Shown: one piece after another, positions 55,891-64,000 of the stretch
Layout: every line of letters begins with the position of its first letter
Position numbering within the stretch: the stretch's first letter is position 1
NCBI GenBank assembly: GCA_905221605.1
Contig: CAJNDS010002834.1
Location: 247,501-311,500, forward strand
Length of the DNA: 64,000 nt
Origin: Symbiodinium natans
Taxonomy: Eukaryota; Sar; Dinophyceae; Suessiales; Symbiodiniaceae
Direction of reading: 5' to 3'
Translations under genes and position numbers: made by a program
Notes under the pieces: generated by a model
Told to the model about the DNA's origin: nothing
The model's database searches: none
What the model saw: only the letters and a program-made list of their open reading frames with translations

Positions 55891-56404
55891 CTGTGTCCGG
55901 GGGGGGGGGGGGGGGGGGGGGGGGGAGGGGGTTCTACATAGGGTGGTAGGATTAGGGTTTAGGGTTTAGGGCTAGGGTTTAGGGTTTAGGGTGTAGGGTT
56001 TAGGGTTTAGGGTTTAGGGTGTAGGGTTTTGGGTTTTGGGTTTTGGGTTTTGGGTGTTGGGTTTAGGGTTTAGGGTTTAGGGTCTATGGTTTAGGGTCTG
56101 GGTTTAGTGTGTGGGTTTACGGTTTACGGCCGTTTAGGGTTTAGGGTTGGTCTACAGGTACAGGTCTTTTCTGGGAAGTGATTTAGGGTTCCTATGGGTT
56201 TATACAGGCAGTAGAAGGCCATGTTGGAAGCCTGCCACATAGGGTGGTTTAGTGTTTGGGGTTTGGGGTTTGGGGGTGTCTGAGGAATCCGAGAGCCCCT
56301 TAAATATAAACCCTACAAACCCCACAAGCCCCGAAGCCCAAACCCATAAACCCCAAACCCGGTAAAACACACTCCAGGGTGTAGGGCTTATGGCTTAGGG
56401 TTTG

Positions 56405-56465
56405 GGGTTTAGGGTTTAGGCTCCTCTTTTTTTTTTTTTTCTCTCTCTCTCTCTCTCTCTCTCTT
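56405..56465. repeat. Pyrimidine microsatellite (T)n(CT)n
   Basis: T-run followed by about 15 CT units. The reverse-strand frame through it (LLHPAGRISGAILWEGHLYG region, to 56611) is unproven. Confidence 0.85.
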
Positions 56466-57271
56466 CTAACCTTAATCCGCGCGTGACCTGCAACCCCATA
56501 CCGCTCAAGCCCCTCCAAAAAAGGGAGCAGGACAGACACAGCAAACCTTAGACCGTACAAGTGCCCCTCCCAAAGTATGGCTCCTGATATGCGGCCGGCA
56601 GGGTGGAGCAATTGTTGCTCTCAGTCCATACGCGGCTCCCTGCCACAAAATGCCCGCCGCTCCCTGCCCCTCCCCCCCCCCCCCCGGGATTTCTTTCGCT
56701 GTGCTTCAGGCTTCAGTTCCAAAATGGTCTCGGCCGCGTGCCAAATGATGTCAGCCACGAGCCAAACTATGCACCCTAAATCCTAAGAAACCAAGCCCTA
56801 AACTCCAAAACTGCATGCGCTTTTTTTGTTTTAGGCCCAACCTCTAGACCCCGAAGGCCTAAGCCTGAAGACATCGACTCTGATTTACTAAACCCTAAAC
56901 CCTAAACCCTAAACCCTAAACCCTAAACCCTAAACCCTAAACCCTAAACCCTACCTCGAGACCCCGGAAGGCCTAAGCCTTTATAAAGACTGGGGGAGGT
57001 TCCTCCTACTGCATGGCTCGGCCTCTTGGCTGCAGGGTCTGCATAGATGGGTTTAGGGTTTAGGGTTTAGGGTTTAGGGTTTAGGGTTTAGGGTTTAGGG
57101 TTTAGGCTGATGCGGCTCTAGGGTTTTTTTGGGCGGGTTGAGGGTTGAGGGCTTAGGGTTTAGGGTTTAGGGTTTAGGGTTTAGGCCGCAGGGCTTCGCT
57201 TTCAGGATTCAGCATTTAGGGCTTCAATGTGATACAGGGTGCAGGGGCTCAGGGGTGGTTGACCTCTGGCT

Positions 57272-57371
57272 AAACCCTAAACCCTAAACCCTACACCCTA
57301 AACCCTAAACCCTAAACCCTAAACCCTAAACCCTAAACCCTAAACCCTAAACCCTAAACCCTAAACCCTAA
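57272..57371. repeat. Long (CCCTAAA)n array
   Basis: About 14 heptamers, one CCCTACA variant. A second array lies at 57465-57510 and opposite-orientation ones at 57050-57105. Confidence 0.95.
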
Positions 57372-57550
57372 GTTTTGAAGAGGTCTTCGGTCCTAGCCTG
57401 TGGGGCTTGCTGAATTTATAGGGCTTCGGAGTTAGTAGCCCAAAACCCCTAACTCCTACACCCTAAACCCTAAACCCTAAACCCTAAACCCTAAACCCTA
57501 AACCCTAAACCCCATACCCTAAACCATAAAGCACGATTTGGCCTGGACAA

Positions 57551-57886
57551 ATGACACCGGCCGCATATCGCGGCCACGTTCCTCCAGCTGCGCTACCGCC
57601 TTTTACATACCTGAGGCAGAGCGTCTGGGACGAGATCCCACCTCCTCTGCCTGCACGTCCAACACCCCAGGACGCGTCTCCCGAGGAAACACGAAACGGG
57701 GGTGGACAGCAAGGCGAGGCATGGCGCCCAAGACCGGTACCAAGTTCGTCCCAGGACGTGTACAGACCACCTCCAAATCAGGGCATGCACACGGATGAAA
57801 GCACCTTCTCCTCGAACGCCAGAGCAACACGCCCATCGACCTTCGCCGGTCTTCCCAACCTGCACATCTTCCTCGTCAGGGTTTAG
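57551..57886 (+). CDS. Long exon candidate, Pro-rich
   Basis: About 111 codons with YLRQSVWDEIPPPLPARPTP and STFAGLPNLHIFLV, ending at GTTTAGGG. Another + frame and reverse frames are also open, so strand and frame are not certain. Unusually long for an exon here. Confidence 0.4.
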   Translation: MTPAAYRGHVPPAALPPFTYLRQSVWDEIPPPLPARPTPQDASPEETRNGGGQQGEAWRPRPVPSSSQDVYRPPPNQGMHTDESTFSSNARATRPSTFAGLPNLHIFLVRV

Positions 57887-58173
57887 GGCTTAGGGGTTTT
57901 AGGGGTTTTGGGGTTTTGGGGGTTTTGGGGGTTTTAGGGGTTTTGGCGGCTTTAGGGGTTTTAGGGTTTTTTTTTGGGGTTTTTGGGGCTTTAGGACTTT
58001 AAGGAATTTTTGGAGCCCCTCCAAAAACTCCAAAGCGATGTAGCATCAGGGGGTGGACAAGTCTTTGGGTTTAGGGTTTTGGGTTTAGGGTTTAGGTTTG
58101 GGGGTTAGGGTTTGGGGTTTGGGGTTTAGAGGTTAGGGTTTAGGGTTTAGGGTGGACACCCGAAATGCTGCAG

Positions 58174-59330
58174 GTGGCATCGGCGCCTGCGCGTCCAGGG
58201 CGAGTTCGTGATCAGCTGCTGGCGAACTCAAGCTTTCGTGCCGCACAAGGTCTCTCGCACTTAACCCTAAACCCGAAGCCGAAACCCTAACCCCTAAACC
58301 CCAAACCTTAAACTTAACCCTAAACCCTGAACCCTACCCTTGCCCTTGGGGTTAGGGGTTAGGGGTTTAGGGTTTAGGCGTCCAGTGGCGCCCTTTTGCT
58401 CCTTAATGTTGGTTCTGGGTTCCGTTGTAGCAAATGTAGCCAACTCCCCCCCCCCACCCCAAAAAAACAAAAAAGAAAACGGGTACCCTTTCTATAATCT
58501 GGGTTTGTCGTCGAACATAGGGGTACTTTTCTGGGGGGTCCCTTCCTAGGGGGCTCCCTTTACCCTAAAGCCTAAAGCCTAAAGCCTAAACCCGAAACCC
58601 TAAACCCTAAACCCTAAACCCTAAACCCTAAACCCTAAACCCTTCTCTTTGGGCTATAAACGGCCAATATCATGCCTGGGCGACGCGACCAAGAAGTGGA
58701 TTTGGGGGACCTTGGGCTGTCTGATCTTAGACGGCCCCCCACCTGAATAGGGTTTAGGGTTTAGGGTTTAGGGTTTAGGATTTAGGGTTTAGGGTTTAGG
58801 GTTTAGGGTTTAGGGACCAAAAATAACTGCTGTCCGAACCCAGAGGAGGCCCACATGCCCCTTGAAACGGAAAGGGGCACCTTTCATTCCTAGGTTGCTC
58901 TGAAGTCTACATAAAGCCCACCCCTGAACCCTAAACCCTAAACCCTAAGCCCTAAGCCCTTAAGCCCTAAGAACCCTAAGAACCCTAAGAACCCTAAGAA
59001 CCCTAAGCCCTAAGCTCTAAGCCCTAAGCCCTGAACCCAACCAAGGGTTGGCGAGGTCTTCGGTTGATTGTTTGGGACCCTAGTCTCTAAACCCGAAATC
59101 CTAAACCCTAAACCCTAAACCCTGAACCCTAAACCCTAAACCCTAAACCCCAAACCCCAAACCCTAAACCCCAAACCCTAAACCCTAAACCCTAAACCCT
59201 AAACCCTGAACCCTAAGCCCTTGCAGGCATTTTCCCCACAATCCGTTCCTGCCAGGCAAGGGTGGAGCTCATCTTGGAGGAGCAGTCGCTGGGGCCCCCT
59301 AAGCCGGAGACCCCCAAGACTGAACCCTAG
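58174..59330 (+). CDS. Three terminal exons, possible SPRY-like C-terminus
   Basis: Exons 58174-58249, 58694-58733 and 59227-59330 join in phase. They read WHRRLRVQGEFVISCWRTQA to FVPHK, KWIWGTLGCLILD, then GIFPTIRSCQARVELILEEQ and a Pro/Lys/Glu tail with stop TAG (59328-59330), which is itself the CCCTAG of a repeat-like sequence. The last intron is GC-AG. W.WGTLGCLILD followed by IFPTI....V resembles the end of a SPRY beta-sandwich; this is a weak inference. Confidence 0.6.
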
Positions 59331-60063
59331 ACCAGAGGGGTTCAGGGTTTTGGGTTTAGAGGGTTTTATAGGGTTTAGGGTTTATAGGGTTTAGGGTTTA
59401 TAGGGTTTAGGGTTTAGAGTTAAGGGTTTAGGGTTTAGTGTGTAGGGTTCAGGTATAATCGAAACCTAGACCTTAAACCCTGCACAAAGCCCAACGGCAC
59501 ACACACACACACACACACACACTCTCTCTCTGTATGTACATATATTCATATAGATATAGTATGTATAGACAAGCCACGGCAAGACAGCATAAGACTGCAA
59601 GCTATGCTCATCAACCCTAAACCCCTACACCCCCAAACCCTAAACACTAAACCCTAAACCCTAAACCCTAAACCCTAAACCCTAAACCCTAAACTGCCCC
59701 AAACCCTAGGACCACAGTCCTAGCCTCGGGGCTCACAGTTTTCGATCTTTAGGGTCTAGGGTTTGGGGGTGTAGGGGTTTAGGGCTTCGCGTAGCGTTTG
59801 GTGCACCACTTAACCTGATCCTGAACACCCGAATGCTCGAACCTCTTGTATATATAAATATGTATGTACATATACATACATGCATACATATATACATACA
59901 CATATATATATATATACATATGTATACATAGAAACCCTTACATCTAGACCCTTAAGTTGCTATATATATATATATATCGACCCTTGCATCTAGACCCTTC
60001 TGTTTATGCCTCAAGGCCTTGACCCTTATAAAAAATAAAATAAAAAACTGGAAGCCGTGAGGA

Positions 60064-60135
60064 CCTGAACAGGCAGAAGAAGGCGGCAGACCCGGAGGCA
60101 TGGCCCGGGGCCTGCGCTTCACCTCAAGAACCCAC
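60064..60135 (+). CDS. Exon candidate (DLNRQKKAADPEAWPGACAS)
   Basis: Frame EDLNRQKKAADPEAWPGACA in a GC-rich island between an AT microsatellite region and a TTTAGGG array. Edges are uncertain. Confidence 0.4.
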
Positions 60136-60788
60136 CTAGGGTTTTAGGGTTTAGGGTTTAGGGTTCGGGGTTTAGGGTTCAGGGTTTAGGGTTCAGGGCC
60201 GACGAAAAAAGGGGACCCGAAAAATAGACCCCCCAAAGAGTAAGATTCCCTTATAATTTGGACCCCAAAAAAGATACCCCTAATTTCGGAAGCCCCCACA
60301 TGGTCAGTTCTCAAGTGTTTTTTGGCTTTTTGGGGTGCGCCAAATGGGCCACCTTGTAGTAAGGACCCCCAAAACGGGACCGTATTTTAACTACATCCTC
60401 TTGTTTTTGTTTGTGTTTGACCCTAAACCCGAAACCCTAAAACCTGTCACCAAAATGTTTGGTATAGGATTTGGGCTGTTAGGGTTTAGGTTTAGGGTTT
60501 TGGGGTCTTTACGTTCGGGCTGCTTCGGCCAAGAGCAAAGGACTTGCTCCGTGCTTGAAACATTCTTGGACCTCCAGAAGTCATCCCACCCTAGGTTTTA
60601 GGGTTTAGGGTTTAGGGTTTGGGGTCCCCGAGGTGCCCCCAAAAGCATGTGCTTGGGCCTCAAAGGGCTAAACCCTCAACCCTAAACCCCAAACCCTAAA
60701 CCCTAAACCGCGCAGCGAAGCACGGAAAATCTCCCCAGCAGTTCGGCCCAAGAGCAACCGATTACTTCTCTCTCGAACTGAAAGACAT

Positions 60789-60909
60789 TACTTGGAGGTT
60801 CATGGGTACCTATAAGTAGAGTTATAATTATGATTACTATGGTTCTAACCTTATTTAGTGTACTTATAGCTACTAACCCTACTTATAGGTACCCATGAAC
60901 CTCCAAGTA
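60789..60909. mobile_element. Miniature element with perfect 31-bp terminal inverted repeats
   Basis: Arms 60789-60819 and 60879-60909 are exact complements (outer 20 bases TACTTGGAGGTTCATGGGTA). The interior is 59 bases of AT-rich sequence. Same family as RRM intron 1 and 41545-41788, here without a telomere-like block. Confidence 0.93.
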
Positions 60910-61132
60910 CCAATTTAGGGTTCGGCTTTAGGGCTTTTGCAACTTCTTATAGTCTGAGTCTGTACCTCTGTACCGCAGTTCTCTTATAAAAACCCTAAGC
61001 CCTAAGCCGTAGTAACCCTAATTAAACCCTAAGCCCTAAGCCCTAAACCCTAAACCCTAAACCCTATACCCTATACCCTATACCCTATAAGCCCTAAGCC
61101 GTAGTAGCCTTACCGACCGGATGCCAGGTCTT

Positions 61133-61270
61133 CGTGGCGGCGGTCCTTTCCGTAGAAGCTTGCGAAGGGGAGGAAGGCCAAGTTTGTGGGTGGTTGCTTC
61201 AGGCCAGTGCTACAATGGTTACAAGTTCTAAAGCCGAAGGGTTACGAGGGCCGTAAGGACCACCAGAAGC
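61133..61270 (+). CDS. Exon candidate (QVFVAAVLSVEACEGEEGQV)
   Basis: After TGCCAG the frame reads VFVAAVLSVEACEGEEGQVC, then GWLLQASATMVTSSKAEG, with a TGA about 45 codons in. It may be a terminal exon. Confidence 0.45.
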
Positions 61271-61918
61271 ATTAGCATCGGTTTAGGGTTGAGGGTTGAG
61301 GGTTTAGGGTTTAGGGTTTAGGTCGTTGCTGTTGGGCTGGGGCTCCCCCAGGCGTGGGTTTCGAGGTGCTGGCCAGAGTCGACAAGCATCAGGGTGAATC
61401 ACTGGGTTGTCGTTGTCAGGAATGTGCATTTAGTTTGCAATGACAAGGAACCCTTATGTGTATGAATGTATCCTAAACCCTAAACCCTAAACCCTAAACC
61501 TAAACCCTAAACCCTAAACCCTATGTTTCACCATGAAGACATAGACGTGTGACGGCCCGCATCCAGAACACAAACGCTTCAAGCCTTTGCCTGGGAAGTG
61601 CCAGTGTGTGTGTATGTATATGTATATTCCCCAGACCCCAATCCTCATCCCTAAACATACGTATATATATAATATATAAAACACATCTATATATATATAT
61701 ATGTATGTATGCATGTATGCATGCATGTATGTATGTATGTTTGTATGTATGTATTTATGTGCATACGTATATGTGCATACACACACATATATATATATAT
61801 GCTCATATATATCTATATATGTGTGTGTGTACTGTTTTCAAGGTATCCTTTCCGGGATCCTAGCAATCAAACACTACCTCGAGTGCCCAAAACTCGGTTC
61901 CCGCCGACTCCTGTGCAG

Positions 61919-61971
61919 ATGCCGAGAAGGGAATGGAACGGGTGTCGCTGGCGTTCGGAGACAAATGGCAG
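61919..61971 (+). CDS. Exon candidate (AEKGMERVSLAFGDKWQ)
   Basis: Acceptor TGCAG, GC donor; frame AEKGMERVSLAFGDKWQ, phase 1 in, 0 out. Unrecognised. Confidence 0.5.
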
Positions 61972-62951
61972 GCCCCGACCCCAAACCCTAAACCCGAAAC
62001 CCCAAACCCCAAACCCTAAACCCCAAATCCTAAACCCTAAACCCTAAACCCTTCATCTTAGGGCTTTAGGGACGAGATTCCCCGAAACCGCAAACTGCTA
62101 ATATCGCTCTAGGAGAGCTGCACCCTACAACGAATTGTAGGCTCTCGAGAGGTCATCCTGAGCTTGAGGCTTTAGGGTTTACGGTTTCAAAACCCTAAAG
62201 CCTGAAATGTTGGGTGTTGTGTGTTTCATATATATATATATAGACATACACAGAAAATAGACTGTGTTTTCTACGCTTGTCGGAGTAAGCCTACCCTGAG
62301 GCTCAAACATATCATAGATGATGTCCTTTGTTCATAATGGGAGCTTGCAAGCCAAGCCCTGAACCCTAAACCCTAAACCCTAAACCTTAAACCGCGCAAT
62401 GGAGCCTCTGAGCTCTTATAGCTTTCACGGCTTTGGGTTCGCCATCCGACTGGGGCTGCATCCGTGGCCAATGACTCCCGGGATTGTTTTGGCTGTAGGG
62501 CTTCGGGTTCCGAGTTTAGGGCTAGGGTTAACCCTAAGCCTCCAAACCCTAAACCCTAAACCCTAAACCCTGAACCCTGAACCCTAAACCCTAAGCCTCC
62601 CTTGCAACTATTTTCACCCTGGAGGGATGACCTGCAACCAAACCCTTGGGTTTTAGGGGTTCAAGGGTTTACGGTGTAGGGGTTTTAGGGTTAAGGGTTT
62701 AGGGTTGAAGGGTGTAAGGGTTTAAGGGTTTAAGGGTTTAGGGGTTGTAGGGTTTCTGGGTTTAAGGGTTTTAGGGTGTTTGGGTTTCAGGGTTTTAGGG
62801 TTTCCGGGTTTAGGGTTTCAAGGTTTAGGGTTTAAGATTGACCCCTAAACCTTAACTCCCCCTTGGCCCTCCTTTTCCCCATAGCACATGCAAACAGTTT
62901 GACCTGGGCACGATTTAGGGTTTGTGTTTCAGGGGATGACCCATTCCTCAG

Positions 62952-63014
62952 GTGTGCTTCGTTTCTGGTGATCGGCTCCGCTCAGGCATGTTTCAAGGCG
63001 GACCGAGACGTTCT
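62952..63014 (+). CDS. Exon candidate (VCFVSGDRLRSGMFQGGPRR)
   Basis: Acceptor CCTCAG, donor GTAATG; frame VCFVSGDRLRSGMFQGGPRR. Unrecognised. Degenerate GGGTTTA-type sequence lies upstream (62640-62830). Confidence 0.5.
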
Positions 63015-63611
63015 GTAATGTTGGCTTTCGGGCCCGTTTGGGTTTAGGGGCCCTAAACCCAACACCCCTAGACCCTAAGGTTTGAGTGTTTTTGCAGACC
63101 CCGCAGGTTTAGCTAAGATGTTGGCCCAAAGAATCTAAACTGCACACGTGATGTTTGGACAGAGCGCGGCCCCTTGTCTATGCGGCATCCAACCCCTACC
63201 CCCCTAAACCTAGGCCCACATAGTGTTGCGAACCAACACTCACTCAAACCCTGAACCCTGAACCCTAAACCCTAAACCCTAAACCCTAAACACAACCCTA
63301 AACCCTACACATACCACCCCACTCCCAATGGAAGCCAAAGCCGACTTCTAACTTCCGCTACATCAGCAAGGCCCTAACTAATACATAAACTCTGAATCCT
63401 AAATCCTGAACCCTAAGCCCTGAACCCTAAACCCGAAACCCTGAACCCTAAACCCGAAACCCTGAACCCTAAACCCTTAACCGGCCTAAACCCTAAACAG
63501 TTAAACAGTTAATCACTAAACCCTAAACCCTAAACCCTAATTCCCTGATTGGCCTAAATCCTAAACCCTAAACCCCAAGCCCTAAACCCTAAACCCTAAT
63601 GATTGGCACCC

Positions 63612-63690
63612 TCTGGAGGTTCGCCTGCCTGGCGCCAGCAACTTCTCGAGGCTTCCGCGCGCAACGAGGCCGAAGCACCGCTGGCTTCGG
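63612..63690 (+). CDS. Exon candidate (LEVRLPGASNFSRLPRATRP)
   Basis: Frame LEVRLPGASNFSRLPRATRP then KHRWLR, ending near TTCAGGG repeats. Flanked on both sides by telomere-type arrays of opposite orientation. Confidence 0.5.
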
Positions 63691-64000
63691 TTCAGGGTTT
63701 AGGGTTTAGGGTTTAGGGTGTAGGGTTTAGGGTTTAGGGTTTAGGGCTTGGGGGTTGGGGTTTAGGGTCTACACAAGAGCCTTCCAGGTTGGCAGGGTTT
63801 CAGCAGGTCTTGCAGGCGTCTTGTATGAACTTAGATTGGAGGAGTGAGGGAGGGTTTAGGCGCTAACGCTTGGGGTGGATAAGGTGTAGGGTTTACGACC
63901 TAGGGTTTAGGGTTTAGGGTTTAGGGTGTAGCGCTGGATGTTTGATCTAAGGTTGGAACCATGGGTTCGTAGCCCGGTCCCTTACCCTTGTCTCAAGGGA

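Noticed and set aside
61514-61863. Frames through the TA/GTAT microsatellite
   Set aside because: Tyr/Val/Cys-Met repeats are a translation of the microsatellite, open in several frames and on both strands.
1-64000. CRISPR array or bacterial operons
   Set aside because: Repeats are telomere heptamers without regular spacers, no ribosome-binding sites or compact genes are seen, and introns are required to read the proteins.

Overview
The window looks like nuclear DNA of a dinoflagellate, or a close relative with the same genome style. The supporting signs are Arabidopsis-type telomere repeats (TTTAGGG/CCCTAAA) scattered as dozens of short arrays, very short exons, introns that often start with GA or GC instead of GT, intron-forming repeat elements with terminal inverted repeats, and every convincing gene on the + strand. 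The species cannot be named from sequence alone. Almost no long reading frame is real. Coding sequence survives as GC-rich islands of about 40-120 bases that lie between telomere-like arrays. Three gene models were rebuilt by matching protein-family motifs, reading phase and the small direct duplications at intron edges.

Layout. 0.1-21.3 kb: a copper type II ascorbate-dependent monooxygenase (PHM/DBH family) broken into at least 13 micro-exons, with all the expected copper ligands present. The 3' end past about 16 kb is less certain. 21.3-33.2 kb: array-rich sequence with a few exon candidates, a 256-bp tandem repeat just before it (18.65-19.38 kb), and the last exons of an unrecognised gene that stops at 33,220. 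34.3-34.8 kb: a broken reverse-transcriptase fragment of a non-LTR-type element. 35-42.7 kb: exons of one or more unrecognised + strand genes. 43.2-44.5 kb: a TFIIS N-terminal-domain protein (model of 297 codons). 45.0-47.1 kb: a complete 162-residue RRM protein with 7 introns, five of them GA-AG. 48.2-59.3 kb: exons of one or more genes, the last ending at 59,330. 51.0-52.0 kb: a 57-bp minisatellite open on both strands. 60-63.7 kb: exon candidates of further genes.

The main observation is that telomere-type repeats here are intron material. In the RRM gene, intron 2 is almost pure (CCCTAAA)n. It is flanked by an 8-base direct duplication and spliced GA-AG. Intron 7 is a terminal-inverted-repeat element with a (TTTAGGG)n block inside it. 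Many other arrays are flanked by 8-20 base direct duplications, and many exons end exactly where GTTTAGGG begins, so the repeat itself supplies the 5' splice site. This suggests that telomere-repeat insertion at breaks and/or inside introner elements has created or enlarged introns repeatedly. Exon calls rest on reading frame, motif and splice-edge logic read by eye. No transcript or database search was available.
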